From Marihabitans asiaticum (GTDB taxonomy: Bacteria; Actinomycetota; Actinomycetes; Actinomycetales; Dermatophilaceae): a stretch of 64,000 nt of DNA. Location: NCBI RefSeq assembly GCF_007828725.1, contig NZ_VIUW01000002.1:310001-374000 (forward strand), given 5' to 3'. Under the pieces are notes generated by a model. That model saw only the letters and a program-made list of their open reading frames with translations, did not search any database and was not told the DNA's origin. Shown piece by piece: positions 15,683 through 25,148 of this stretch. A program made the translations under genes and the position numbers. Every line of letters starts with the position of its first letter. The stretch's first letter is position 1.

Positions 15683-18058
15683 TCAGGCAGTGTGGACGAG
15701 GACGTCCTCCGGCTCGTCGGCGTCCCCGATCGCGAGGTCGCGGCGCTTGGTGATGAGCACGGCCACGACGAGGACGAGAAGGGCCACCGCGGCGATGGCG
15801 TACCGGATCCAGTCCTGCGGGTCCTCACCGACGGTCAGCAACACGATCGCCGGGGCGATGAGCACCGAGACGAGGTTCATCACCTTGATCAGCGGGTTGA
15901 TCGCGGGGCCGGCGGTGTCCTTGAAGGGGTCGCCGACGGTGTCACCGATGACCGCGGCGGCGTGGGCGTCAGAGCCCTTGCCGCCGTGGTAGCCGTCCTC
16001 GACGATCTTCTTCGCGTTGTCCCAGGCGCCGCCGGAGTCGGACAGGAAGACGGCCATGAGCGCGCCGCAGGCGATGGCACCGGCGAGGAACCCGGCGAGG
16101 GCGCCGATGCCAAGCCCGAACCCGACGACGACCGGGGTGAGGGCGGCGAGCAGACCCGGGGTGGCCAGCTCGCGCAGGCTGTCGCGGGTGCAGATGTCGA
16201 CCACCCGTCCGTACTCGGGGCGCTCGGTGCCCGCCATGATGCCCGGGTGATCGCGGAACTGGCGTCGCACCTCGAAGACGATGGCGCCCGCGGCCCGGGT
16301 TACCGCGTTGATTGCCAGCCCCGAGAAGAGGAAGACCACCGCGGCCCCGAGCAACACCCCGACGAGCGTCAGGGGGCTGACGACCTCTGACCCTGCCGAG
16401 GTCTGGAAGTCACGAAGGGTCTGCTCGATCGCCGGCACCGCGTCCGGCGCGATCTCCCCGGACTGGACCCGCTGGCCCAGCTCCTGGGCACTCGCCTGCA
16501 GCTGGCTGGACCAGGCGTCGGTGTACGAGCCGAAGAGGGCGGTCGCGGCGAATACTGCCGTGGCGATCGCGATGCCCTTGGTGATCGCCTTGGTCGTGTT
16601 GCCCACAGCGTCGAGCTCGGTGAGCACCTGCTCGGCCTCACCGTCCACGTCGCCGCTCATCTCCGCGATGCCCTGGGCGTTGTCCGACACCGGTCCGAAG
16701 GTGTCCATCGCGACGATGACCCCGACGGTGGTGAGGATGCCGCACCCGGCGAGGGCGATGAAGAACAGCGACAAGGTCATCGACCCGCCACCGAGGAGGA
16801 AGGCCAGGTAGATCGCGACCGCGAGGGTGATCACCTTGTAGACCGCCGACTCCAGCCCGAGCCCGATCCCGGAGAGCACCACCGTCGCGGCCCCGGTGAG
16901 CGTGGTGCGGGCGACGTCCCTGGTCGGACGCTTGTCGGTACCGGTGAAGTAGCCGGTCAGCCAGAGGATCACGGCGGCCAGGGCGACCCCGATGATCACC
17001 GCGAGCAGGGCGCTCAACCGCGGGTCACCCGCTAACTGGGCGACCTGCTCGTCGCCGCCGAGCTCGGCGTAGCTGCTCGGCAGGTAGATGAAGGCCGCGA
17101 CCGCGGTGAGGACGGCGGCGATGCCCGCGGTGAGATAGAAGCTGCGGTTGATCGCCGCAAGCGCGTCGCCCCCAGGCGCGGCCTTGGTGATGAAGACCCC
17201 GAGCAGCGCGGTGAGGGCACCGATGGCCGGGACGATGAGGGGGAAGACCAGGCCGTACTCGCCGAAGGCGGCAGAGCCGAGGATGAGAGCGGCGACGAGC
17301 ATCACCGCGTAGGACTCGAAGAGGTCGGCAGCCATGCCGGCGCAGTCGCCGACGTTGTCACCCACGTTGTCTGCGATGGTCGCGGCGTTGCGCGGGTCGT
17401 CCTCGGGGATCCCGGCCTCGACCTTGCCGACGAGGTCGGCGCCCACGTCGGCGGCCTTGGTGAAGATCCCGCCACCGACCCGCATGAACATCGCGAGCAG
17501 GGCCGCGCCGAAGCCGAAGCCCTCGAGCACCTTGGGCGCATAGCCCTGGTAGGCCAGGACGACGACCGCGGCGCCCAGCAGGCCCAGGCCCACGGTGAAC
17601 ATGCCGACCACTCCACCGGTGCGGAAGGCGATCCTCATGCCGGCATCGCGGCCCTGCGTGCGGGCGGCCTCGGCCACGCGCACGTTGGCCTTCACCGCCA
17701 GCGACATCCCGAGGTAGCCGATCGCCGCGGAGAACACCGCGCCGACGACGAAGAAGCCGGACCGGCCCCAGCGCACGGCCTCGGTGTCGGCGGGCAGGGC
17801 GAGGAGGAGCAGGAAGACGAGGACGACGAAGATCGCCAGCGTGCGGAACTGGCGGCGCAGGTAGGCGTGGGCGCCCTCCTCCACCGCCGCGCCGATCTCC
17901 TGCATGCGCTCGGTCCCCGCATCGGCGGCGATGACCTGCTGCCGGAACACGATCCCCATGAAGAGGGCGACGATGCCGATGACCGCCACGCCGGCGGTCA
18001 CGTAGAGGTTGCCGCTCGACAGGTCCAGCGTCTCCGCGGCAGGGGTGATCAGCGGCAT
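15683..18058 (-). CDS. hppA: Membrane-bound proton-translocating pyrophosphatase
   Basis: A 791-residue integral membrane enzyme with about 16 hydrophobic segments that couples PPi hydrolysis to H+ export. The catalytic loop GGIFTKAADVGADLVGKVEAGIPEDDPRN and the acidic DNVGDNVGDCAGMAADLFE loop are intact. The diagnostic loop reads GNTTKAITKG: lysine at the position that is alanine in K+-dependent enzymes, so this should be the K+-independent type (family knowledge). ATG 18058 has GAGGAGG upstream. Convergent with ectC; may help energise salt-stress responses. Confidence 0.96.
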   Translation of the reverse strand: MPLITPAAETLDLSSGNLYVTAGVAVIGIVALFMGIVFRQQVIAADAGTERMQEIGAAVEEGAHAYLRRQFRTLAIFVVLVFLLLLALPADTEAVRWGRSGFFVVGAVFSAAIGYLGMSLAVKANVRVAEAARTQGRDAGMRIAFRTGGVVGMFTVGLGLLGAAVVVLAYQGYAPKVLEGFGFGAALLAMFMRVGGGIFTKAADVGADLVGKVEAGIPEDDPRNAATIADNVGDNVGDCAGMAADLFESYAVMLVAALILGSAAFGEYGLVFPLIVPAIGALTALLGVFITKAAPGGDALAAINRSFYLTAGIAAVLTAVAAFIYLPSSYAELGGDEQVAQLAGDPRLSALLAVIIGVALAAVILWLTGYFTGTDKRPTRDVARTTLTGAATVVLSGIGLGLESAVYKVITLAVAIYLAFLLGGGSMTLSLFFIALAGCGILTTVGVIVAMDTFGPVSDNAQGIAEMSGDVDGEAEQVLTELDAVGNTTKAITKGIAIATAVFAATALFGSYTDAWSSQLQASAQELGQRVQSGEIAPDAVPAIEQTLRDFQTSAGSEVVSPLTLVGVLLGAAVVFLFSGLAINAVTRAAGAIVFEVRRQFRDHPGIMAGTERPEYGRVVDICTRDSLRELATPGLLAALTPVVVGFGLGIGALAGFLAGAIACGALMAVFLSDSGGAWDNAKKIVEDGYHGGKGSDAHAAAVIGDTVGDPFKDTAGPAINPLIKVMNLVSVLIAPAIVLLTVGEDPQDWIRYAIAAVALLVLVVAVLITKRRDLAIGDADEPEDVLVHTA

Positions 18059-18116
18059 GCCATCCTCCTCGATGGTGCGTGCTCGACAACTCCCTCAGGC
18101 GGGAGGTGTCGTCACC

Positions 18117-18482
18117 CTACAGCCGTGCGGTGTCGCGTGCCTCTCCGGCTTCCCGAGCCGCCTCGTCGATGCTCTCGTGGAGGGTGAAGACCTTGTCCAA
18201 GCCGGTGATCTCGAAGACCCGCCGCACCCGAGGCGCGGTGACGGCGATGGTGAGCGCACCCCCTTCGCGTCGGAGGGTCTTCAGCCGCCCGACGATCACT
18301 CCCAGGCCCGTGGAGTCCAAGAAGGTGACCTCGGTCAGGTCGAGCGCCACGTGCAGGTGGCCCGCCTGGATCTGCTCCTGAACCGCGTCGCGCAGCCGAC
18401 CGGCGTTGGTCGCGTCGATCTCACCGGAACAGGCCACGACCGCCACGTCGTGGGTCTCGCTGGTCGCCAGCGTCAGGGTCAC
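18117..18482 (-). CDS. STAS-domain anti-sigma factor antagonist
   Basis: A 121-residue single STAS domain. The phosphorylatable serine motif FLDSTGLGV is intact, so it is probably an active partner-switch protein that releases a sigma factor or other client by binding its anti-sigma kinase. No RsbW-like kinase or sigma gene is nearby, so the partner is encoded elsewhere. GTG 18482 follows an AAGGAGA site. Confidence 0.85.
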   Translation of the reverse strand: MTLTLATSETHDVAVVACSGEIDATNAGRLRDAVQEQIQAGHLHVALDLTEVTFLDSTGLGVIVGRLKTLRREGGALTIAVTAPRVRRVFEITGLDKVFTLHESIDEAAREAGEARDTARL

Positions 18483-18579
18483 GGGCGATCTCCTTCATGG
18501 GTCAGGCGCCTGCTAGGCGCCGATGTCTCGACGGTCTTGCAGGCAAGAGGCGTGCGTGCCCGACTCGTGCTGCTGCCCA

Positions 18580-18585
18580 TACCGT
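18580..18585 (+). promoter_or_regulatory. -10 element TACCGT, probable leaderless promoter of helicase gene
   Basis: TACCGT lies 8 bp before the ATG at 18594 with no Shine-Dalgarno in between. Confidence 0.5.
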
Positions 18586-18593
18586 AGACCACC

Positions 18594-20966
18594 ATGAGCC
18601 ATCTCACTTCTCCGACCGAAGAAGTCGGCGGCGGTGACGGCTCCATGCCGGCCAAGCCCACCCCCTTCGACGCCCTCGCGATGCTCAGCACGGCGCTGCC
18701 CGGGCGGGTGCGGCACGTCGAGCACCTCCCGGCTCGCAGCGCCCGGACCCGCGAGCTCCCACCCTGGGTCCCCCCGCTCGTGGGGGCCGCCCTCGAAGCT
18801 GCCGGGATCACGCAGCTGTGGACCCACCAACGGTCCGCCGCGGATCTCGCCCATCGGGGCGAGGACGTCGTCATCGCCACCGGCACCGCGTCGGGCAAGT
18901 CGCTGGGCTACCTGCTGCCCGCCCTCTCTGCGGCGCTGGACGGACCGCCGCCGGGCCGGGCACCCGGAGGCGAGATCCGGGGCGGCACGACCCTCTATCT
19001 CGCGCCCACCAAGGCGTTGGCAGCCGATCAGCGCGCCCGGATCGACTCGCTCGCGGTGCCGGGAGTGCGTGCCGCGACCTACGACGGCGACACACCGCCG
19101 GACGAGCGGCGTTGGATCCGCGAGCACGCTCAGATCGTCCTGACCAACCCCGACCTCGTGCACCACTCGCTGCTGGCCGGCCATCGCGGCTGGGCTCCGT
19201 TCATGCGAGCGCTGAGCTATGTGGTGGTCGACGAGTGCCACGCCTACCGGGGGGTCTTCGGCAGTCACGTCGCCCTGGTGCTGCGCCGCCTGCTCAGGGT
19301 GGCGCAGCACTACGGCGCGACCCCGGTGGTCGTGCTGTGCTCGGCCACGATCGCCGACCCGGGACGGCACGCCCAAGCGCTGACCGGACGCACCGTGACG
19401 GCGGTGACCGACGACGGCTCCCCCCGGTCGGCGCGGACCTGCGTCCTCTGGGAGCCGCCCGAGCGCGCCGGAGGAGGGCGGCGCTCGGTGACCGCCGAGT
19501 CCGCCGACATCGTCTCGACGCTCGTGGGGAGCGGCGTCCAGACGTTGGCCTTCGCCCGGTCGCGCGCGGGCGTCGAGACCCTGGCGGCACAGGCCCGGGA
19601 GGAGCTGGCCCTGCGCGAGCCGGACCTCGTCGACCAGGTCGCGGCCTACCGCGGCGGCTACCTGCCCGAGGAGCGGCGTGAGCTCGAGCGTCGGCTGCGC
19701 AGCCGTGAGCTCCTCGGCGTGGCGGCCACCAACGCCCTGGAGCTGGGGGTCGACATCAGCGGGCTCGAGGCGGTGGTCATCGCTGGGTGGCCGGGGCGAC
19801 GCTCGTCGTGGTGGCAGCAGGCCGGGCGGGCCGGCCGGGACGCGGCCACCGGCGACGACTCGCCCGCTCTGGTGGTCTCTGTGGCAGCGGACGACCCCCT
19901 GGACAGCTGGCTGCTCGACCACCCCGACTACCTCTTCGGCGGCCCGGTCGAGTCCGTCGTCGTCGACCCCGGGAACGTCCACGTGCTCGCGCCCCACATC
20001 GCGGCGGCCGCGGCGGAGATCCCGGTCACCCTCGGCGACGACCGGTGGTTCGGCGACGGGCTCGCCGCGGCCCTCCACCGGCTCACCGCCCGGGCGGTGC
20101 TCCGGCGACGACCGGCGGGGTGGTTCTGGGCGCGCCCGGACCGGCCGGGCGACCACGTCTCGCTGCGCGGGGCCGGACCGGTCGTGAGCGTCGTCGAAGG
20201 GAGGACCGGCCGGGTCGTCGGGACGGTCGACGCGGCTGCCGCGCATTCCCAGGTGCACGCGGGAGCGGTGCACGTCCACCAGGGCGAGACCTATGTCGTC
20301 ACCGACCTCGACCTGGACGCGGCCACGGCAACCGTCGTCCGCGGCGACCCAGGGTGGACCACGACCGCACAGTCGGTCTCGAGCTTCGACATCGTCGCCG
20401 AGCGCGAGGGTGAGACCCGAGGCGCGGTGCGTCTCTCGCGGGGGCGGGTCACCGTCCGTCGCCAGGTCACCTCGTTCCTGCGCCGTCTGCCCGGTGGTGA
20501 GGTCATCGGTCGACACGCCCTGGAGCTGCCGGAGCAGTCGCTGCGGACCGAGGCGGTGTGGTGGACGATGGACCCCCGCCTGCTGGCCGAGGCAGGGGTC
20601 GCGGCGCCGGACGTCCCGGGTGCCGCGCACGCCGCCGAGCATGCGGCGATCGGCACCCTCCCGCTGCTGACGGCCTGCGATCGGTGGGACATCGGCGGGG
20701 TGTCCACCGAGCGGCACGTCGATACCGGCCTGCCGACGATCATGGTCTACGACGGCTACCCCGGTGGCGCGGGGTTCAGCGCGCGCGCCTTCGAGGTCGC
20801 CCGTGAGTGGTGGGCGATGACCCACGAGGCGATCAGCAGCTGCGGCTGCACCCATGGATGCCCCCGGTGCGTCCAGTCCCCGAAGTGCGGCAACGGGAAC
20901 GACCCGCTGCACAAGGCCGGTGCGCTCGCGCTCCTCCGGGCGCTCCTGAGTGAATGGGACCGCTGA
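18594..20966 (+). CDS. DEAD/DEAH-box helicase with C-terminal DUF1998 (MrfA/Hrq1-like)
   Basis: A 790-residue superfamily 2 helicase. Motif I is ATGTASGKS, motif II is DECH, and the C-terminal recombinase-like core has a LELGVDISGLEAVV block and QQAGRAGR motif VI. The last 60 residues carry the DUF1998 four-cysteine zinc site (CGC...CPRC...C). This domain order matches B. subtilis YprA/MrfA, a mitomycin-repair helicase, and Mtb Rv3649. No MrfB-like exonuclease is adjacent. ATG 18594 is supported by a leaderless-type promoter. Confidence 0.9.
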   Translation: MSHLTSPTEEVGGGDGSMPAKPTPFDALAMLSTALPGRVRHVEHLPARSARTRELPPWVPPLVGAALEAAGITQLWTHQRSAADLAHRGEDVVIATGTASGKSLGYLLPALSAALDGPPPGRAPGGEIRGGTTLYLAPTKALAADQRARIDSLAVPGVRAATYDGDTPPDERRWIREHAQIVLTNPDLVHHSLLAGHRGWAPFMRALSYVVVDECHAYRGVFGSHVALVLRRLLRVAQHYGATPVVVLCSATIADPGRHAQALTGRTVTAVTDDGSPRSARTCVLWEPPERAGGGRRSVTAESADIVSTLVGSGVQTLAFARSRAGVETLAAQAREELALREPDLVDQVAAYRGGYLPEERRELERRLRSRELLGVAATNALELGVDISGLEAVVIAGWPGRRSSWWQQAGRAGRDAATGDDSPALVVSVAADDPLDSWLLDHPDYLFGGPVESVVVDPGNVHVLAPHIAAAAAEIPVTLGDDRWFGDGLAAALHRLTARAVLRRRPAGWFWARPDRPGDHVSLRGAGPVVSVVEGRTGRVVGTVDAAAAHSQVHAGAVHVHQGETYVVTDLDLDAATATVVRGDPGWTTTAQSVSSFDIVAEREGETRGAVRLSRGRVTVRRQVTSFLRRLPGGEVIGRHALELPEQSLRTEAVWWTMDPRLLAEAGVAAPDVPGAAHAAEHAAIGTLPLLTACDRWDIGGVSTERHVDTGLPTIMVYDGYPGGAGFSARAFEVAREWWAMTHEAISSCGCTHGCPRCVQSPKCGNGNDPLHKAGALALLRALLSEWDR

Positions 20967-21152
20967 GCGGGTCTCACCGGCCCGGGCTCTACGACGGATC
21001 TCACCAGGCGAGCCGCTCGGCCGCGAGATAGGGTCGTCATGCTCGACGGACGGCCGGCACCCCGGTCACGGCCTTCGACCGTTCGCCACCGCACCGCCAC
21101 CGTGCGCACCGCCATCAGCAGCACACCATTCGCCAGCAGCAAGGAGACGACG

Positions 21153-21665
21153 ATGCTCATCCTCGGCCTGATCGTCCTTCTCATCGCGATCGCTCTCGGC
21201 GTCGCCCTCATCCTCGGGACAGGGGCGGAGGGGCCGATGAGCCAGGAGGTGGACCTGACCTTCTTCGACGCCGTCAGTGTCTCCTTGACTCCGCTCGCCC
21301 TCGTCGTGGCGGGCATGGCGGTGATGTTCCTCTTCTGGCTCGGCCTGGTGATGATCCGGTCTGCACTGGCCCGCTCCCGCCGCAAGCGCCGGGAGCGCAA
21401 GGAGGCCGAGCGGGAGTCGCGCGAGCGCCTGGCCGCCGAGGAGGAGGCTCGCCGCCGGGACCGCGAGGAGGCCGACGCCCGGCTGGAGCGGGAGCGGACC
21501 GAGAGCGAGCGCCGCCACCACGCGGAGCTGGACGACCAGCGGACCTCGACCCAGATCGCCCGGGAGCGCGCGGAGGTGGCCGAGGGCCAGGTCCGCAGCA
21601 GCCGCGGCGACGGCGCCCTCCCGCCTCCTCCCCCGCGGGACGGCTCTCCCCGTCAGGGCCGGTGA
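21153..21665 (+). CDS. Membrane protein with two TM helices and a charged coiled-coil tail
   Basis: A 170-residue protein. Two hydrophobic segments (about residues 2-22 and 48-72) are followed by a long Arg/Glu-rich region (RRKRRERKEAERESRERLAAEEEARRR...) likely to be a cytoplasmic coiled coil, and a proline-rich end. I chose ATG 21153 because AAGGAG is 12 bp upstream; the frame is open further 5' without support. The final 13 bp overlap the convergent tad gene. Function unknown. Confidence 0.65.
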   Translation: MLILGLIVLLIAIALGVALILGTGAEGPMSQEVDLTFFDAVSVSLTPLALVVAGMAVMFLFWLGLVMIRSALARSRRKRRERKEAERESRERLAAEEEARRRDREEADARLERERTESERRHHAELDDQRTSTQIARERAEVAEGQVRSSRGDGALPPPPPRDGSPRQGR

Positions 21666-22051
21666 GGTCCCGCCCGCGCCCGGCCGACCATGGCCTCCGG
21701 AGAGAGGCCTGGTAGCCGCAACGGGACCGTCGAGGAGGTCTCGACGATCACCTCCTGACCTCGCTCGACCCGGCAGGAGACCAGCTGGGCGTCGTTGCGA
21801 TGCGCGAGATCACGCGCGGCGGCACACGCATCGAGCGGGGCGCTCGCCTGAAGGGCCCCCGCCCCGGCCAGCGCGGCCAGATCGGCCGCAGAGCGTGCCT
21901 GGTGAGCAGCTCCCAGGGCGCTAGCCACCCCGAGTGCCCCCGTGGCGCAGAGGATCACCACGCACATCGCCGCCAGAGCGAGCACCGCGCTCGACCCGCC
22001 GTCGCCCGACCGACGAGTGCCCGGCGGCACGGCGCGATTCAGCGTGCTCAT
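21653..22051 (-). CDS. TadE-like pilus-associated protein (Rv3654c type)
   Basis: A 132-residue protein with a charged leader, then GSSAVLALAAMCVVILCATGALGVASALGAAHQARSAADLAAL: one TM helix followed by a helix rich in Ala and charged residues, as in TadE/TadG-like minor pseudopilins. Last gene of the tad operon; its start overlaps the preceding stop (ATGA at 22048-22051). Confidence 0.8.
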   Translation of the reverse strand: MSTLNRAVPPGTRRSGDGGSSAVLALAAMCVVILCATGALGVASALGAAHQARSAADLAALAGAGALQASAPLDACAAARDLAHRNDAQLVSCRVERGQEVIVETSSTVPLRLPGLSPEAMVGRARAGPHRP

Positions 22052-22431
22052 CCGGGGCTGCTCTCCACCCGGGCGGCTGAGCTGCAGCTCAGCGAGTCGA
22101 CGCCAAGGACTCCAGCCAGAGCCGGCGTGCCGACCCGGACGGTCACCTCGACGAGATCGCCGTGGTGGTCCCAGGCGATAGCCGCCCCCGGTGGCGCCGC
22201 ACGCGCGGTATCACGCGCCACGCGTTCGGGGTCCTCTGCGCGCGCGAGCTCGCGCGCGCCGATCCGAGCGGCGTCCGCGCACTGCAGGTGGTCCACCCCG
22301 AGCCCGACCCCGGTCAGGCACAACGACAGCACGAGCACCACGGCCGGGACGGCGACCGCAAGCTCGGCGGTCACCATCCCGGCGTCGCGGCGCCGTGGGT
22401 CACCGCAGGCCAAGGGCCTCGGTGATGACAC
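22048..22431 (-). CDS. TadE family minor pilin (Rv3655c type)
   Basis: A 127-residue protein. A short positive leader ends at DAG, followed by MVTAELAVAVPAVVLVLSL: a prepilin-type cleavage site and hydrophobic N-terminal helix with Glu at +5. Start ATG 22431 overlaps the upstream pilin gene by 32 bp; the internal ATG 22377 at the cleavage site would remove the leader and is less likely. Confidence 0.8.
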   Translation of the reverse strand: MSSPRPLACGDPRRRDAGMVTAELAVAVPAVVLVLSLCLTGVGLGVDHLQCADAARIGARELARAEDPERVARDTARAAPPGAAIAWDHHGDLVEVTVRVGTPALAGVLGVDSLSCSSAARVESSPG

Positions 22432-22591
22432 CGGCCAGACCTGACTTCACCGGGCCGGACTTGACCACCGCGAGCAGGACCAGGCCGAACGTCACTGCTG
22501 CAAGCGTGCCGACCGCGTACTCCGCGGTCGTCATCCCGGCGTCACCCAGGGCCCTGACTCGTCGCATCCATCGTGCAAGGGAACTTCTCAT
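22400..22591 (-). CDS. Flp-type major pilin, DUF4244 (Rv3656c type)
   Basis: A 63-residue protein, MRSSLARWMRRVRALGDAG followed by MTTAEYAVGTLAAVTFGLVLLAVV. The G/MTTAEY site is the tad prepilin cleavage signal, with Glu and Tyr at +5 and +6, followed by one TM helix. This is the predicted structural subunit of the tad pilus. AGGAGGATC lies upstream of ATG 22591. The 251-bp gap before it suggests its own promoter, allowing higher expression than the assembly genes. Confidence 0.85.
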   Translation of the reverse strand: MRSSLARWMRRVRALGDAGMTTAEYAVGTLAAVTFGLVLLAVVKSGPVKSGLAGVITEALGLR

Positions 22592-22842
22592 CGTCGAGAT
22601 CCTCCTGATCTGCTCGAACGGCGCCTCGTGCGCCGCACCAGGACCAGGCAACCGCTCTGGCCGAACCGACGCTGGACCGCGAGCGCGTCCTGTGGACACA
22701 GCCTGGGCCAGCGCTTGAGGTGTGGACCGTCGGCGACCCCCCTCGGCGCAGCCCGGACAGCCCTCGCCGGAACCGACCCGATGCGCGTCGAGAGGCCAGA
22801 GATCACCAGTGTCGGCGCGATCTGGTGGGAGGGCGCCGGGTC

Positions 22843-23382
22843 TCAGGGCAGCTGACGGGCGAGCATCACCACGACGACCGGCACCACCGAGGTCGCGATG
22901 AAGGCGGGCAAGAAGCACACACCCAGGGGCAGCACGAGGAGCACCCCCGCCCGACCCGCAGCCGTCTCCAACCGTCTGCTCTCTCGTTCTCGCAGGGCGG
23001 CGGCGCACTCCCGAAGAACGTCCGCGACCGGGGCACCGCACTCGCTGGCCACGACGGTGGCGACCGCTGTGCGGCTCCACCCGGGACCGGCGTAGGCCCA
23101 GGCCTCTCGGAGTGATCGTCCCCAGCCCAACGCCGCCCGCACACGGCGCAGGTCCTGGGCGACTGCATCCGGGCTGACAGCCGCGACGGCATCGAGCGCC
23201 ACGACGAGCGGACTGCCCGAGCGCAGCGCCAGGGCGAGCAGGTCGGTCGCCGCGGCGATCTGCTCCGTCGTCGGACGGTGCTCAGCGGCGACCGACGGCC
23301 GGGCCGGCGCGAGCCCCCGGGCGAGAACCGGAACGGGCCACAGCACGATCGCGAGGACGGCCAGGGCGAGCGAGAGGACCAT
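22843..23382 (-). CDS. tadC: Type II secretion system F family protein (TadC)
   Basis: A 179-residue inner-membrane platform protein: an N-terminal TM segment, a cytoplasmic helical T2SSF domain (LALALRSGSPLVVALDAVAAVSPDAVAQDLRRV), and one or two C-terminal TM segments. With TadB it forms the platform on which the TadA ATPase acts. Confidence 0.85.
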   Translation of the reverse strand: MVLSLALAVLAIVLWPVPVLARGLAPARPSVAAEHRPTTEQIAAATDLLALALRSGSPLVVALDAVAAVSPDAVAQDLRRVRAALGWGRSLREAWAYAGPGWSRTAVATVVASECGAPVADVLRECAAALRERESRRLETAAGRAGVLLVLPLGVCFLPAFIATSVVPVVVVMLARQLP

Positions 23383-23385
23383 CGG

Positions 23386-24105
23386 TCATCCCACGCCCGG
23401 GCGGGTCGCACGCCGCACGATGATCGTGCTGACCGTCCACCCCACGCCGGTGAGGAGCACGCCGACGGCGATGCTGACCAGACCTGCCGGCTCGCCGACG
23501 AGGACCGCCGGGGTCACGCCGAGCAGGACGGCGGCGCCGAGGCCGACCATCGGCAGCGCGGTGAGCAGCCACATCGTCGCGCGCGCCCCCGCACCGGCTG
23601 CCTCGACCCGCCGCCGAGCCTGCACGATCTCGCGGCTCGATCTCGCCGCCTGGTCCAGGGCCGGCGCCAGCGCCACCCCGACCCGCTCACTGAGCGCCCA
23701 GGCAGCCGAGACCGGAGCCAGCTCGGGATGCCGCTGGGTCCAGTCGGACAATGTCGGCTCGACCGACTCGCCACGGCGCAGGTCCTCGGCGAGGGAGCGC
23801 AGAAGGGGAGTCACGGCGTCGGGGCAGTCGGGCAGGACCACCTCGACCGCACGGACGGGCGGAGCCCCGGACCGCAGTCCCATGGCCAGCAGCTCGGCGG
23901 CGTCCGCGATGTCCGCGGCGGTCATGCTCGGGGAGCGACGAAGACGCGACAGCCGACTCGGCAGCTTCCCCGATCTCGTGCTCGTCGAGCGCAGCGGGCT
24001 CGTCAGCCTCGTATCGCTCGCCAGTCGGCCGCGCCCCGGGCGGTTCGGAACGGCCACCGGCCAGACCGTGGCGGCCAGCGTGAGCAGCGCGAGGACCCAC
24101 ATCAC
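23386..24105 (-). CDS. tadB: Type II secretion system F family protein (TadB)
   Basis: A 239-residue platform protein with a T2SSF domain (LLAMGLRSGAPPVRAVEVV...WALSERVGVALAPALDQAARSSREI) and two C-terminal TM helices. It starts inside the tadA stop (24102-24105) and is followed by tadC after 3 bp. Confidence 0.87.
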   Translation of the reverse strand: MMWVLALLTLAATVWPVAVPNRPGRGRLASDTRLTSPLRSTSTRSGKLPSRLSRLRRSPSMTAADIADAAELLAMGLRSGAPPVRAVEVVLPDCPDAVTPLLRSLAEDLRRGESVEPTLSDWTQRHPELAPVSAAWALSERVGVALAPALDQAARSSREIVQARRRVEAAGAGARATMWLLTALPMVGLGAAVLLGVTPAVLVGEPAGLVSIAVGVLLTGVGWTVSTIIVRRATRPGVG

Positions 24106-25148
24106 GAGCTGATCAGCTCTCTCATCGCGACGAGCTCCTCGACGCGACGGCAGCTACCGTCCCGGCGCAGATGCACCACCAGATCCACGGCCAGGCGCAG
24201 CTGGGCCCTGGTGACCTCGGGGGACATCCCCGCCAGGGCTCCCAGTGCCTCGAAGCGCGCGGGGACGTCTGCTGCCGTGTTGGCGTGGATCGTCCCGAAC
24301 CCTCCCTCGTGCCCGGTGTTGAGCGCCATGAGCAGCTCTCGGACCTCCGCTCCTCGCACCTCTCCTACGACCAGCCGGTCCGGTCGCATCCGCAGCGCCT
24401 GGCGCACCAGCTCGGTCATCGTCACGGTCCCGGCTCCGTCGACGTTGGCACCACGCGCCTGGAGCCGGACCATGTGCGGGTGATCCATGCTCATCTCCGC
24501 GACGTCCTCGACGAGGAGGATCCGCTCGTGGTGGGCGACGGCGCCCAGGAGCGCGGCGAGCAGGGTGGTCTTGCCGCTCCCAGTCCCCCCGCTGACGACG
24601 ATGGCGCGCCGATCAGCCACGGCCTGCTCCAGCAGTGCCGCCTGCTCGTGGCTGAGCATCCCCAGGTCGACGAGGTCGATCAGGCTCCTGCCCCGGTGCC
24701 GCGGGATCCGGAGACTGAGATGGGCCCCACCGTCGACGAGCGGTGGGAGCACCGCGTGCAGGCGAGACCCGTCCGGCAGCAGCCCGTCGACCCAGGGTTG
24801 GGCGTCGTCGAGGCGACGCCCAGCCAGCCCGGCCAGGCGGGTAGCCAACCGTCGCAAGGCTTCGGGGCCGCCGATGGTCACCGTCGAGCGCTGCACGCCG
24901 TGACCGCGGTCGACCCAGACCGAGCCGTCCCCGTTGACGAGTACGTCAGTGACACTGCCGTCGGCGACCACCTCCGCCACCGGCCCCAGACCCACGAGGG
25001 CCGTCCGCAGGTCGTCGACGCGCCGGATCACCCCCCGCGAGCCCAGGACGGCCGCCTCGCTCTCGGCCACGTCACGGATCGTCTCGTCGTCCGGCAGCCG
25101 CCCGTGACGGATCAGGTCTGCGGTCGGGTCACCGGAAGAGGCGCTCAT
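24102..25148 (-). CDS. tadA: Tad pilus assembly ATPase (TadA/CpaF)
   Basis: A 348-residue secretion ATPase. Walker A is GGTGSGKTT, followed by an Asp box (LLVEDVAEM), Walker B RPDRLVVGEVRGAE and the His box TGHEGGFGTIHAN. It powers pilin polymerisation. Mtb Rv3659c is the counterpart. Overlaps both neighbours by 4 bp. Confidence 0.93.
   Translation of the reverse strand: MSASSGDPTADLIRHGRLPDDETIRDVAESEAAVLGSRGVIRRVDDLRTALVGLGPVAEVVADGSVTDVLVNGDGSVWVDRGHGVQRSTVTIGGPEALRRLATRLAGLAGRRLDDAQPWVDGLLPDGSRLHAVLPPLVDGGAHLSLRIPRHRGRSLIDLVDLGMLSHEQAALLEQAVADRRAIVVSGGTGSGKTTLLAALLGAVAHHERILLVEDVAEMSMDHPHMVRLQARGANVDGAGTVTMTELVRQALRMRPDRLVVGEVRGAEVRELLMALNTGHEGGFGTIHANTAADVPARFEALGALAGMSPEVTRAQLRLAVDLVVHLRRDGSCRRVEELVAMRELISS

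Noticed and set aside
18513-20912. 799-codon minus-strand frame opposite the helicase
   Set aside because: The helicase motifs on the plus strand are decisive; the antisense frame lacks any domain.
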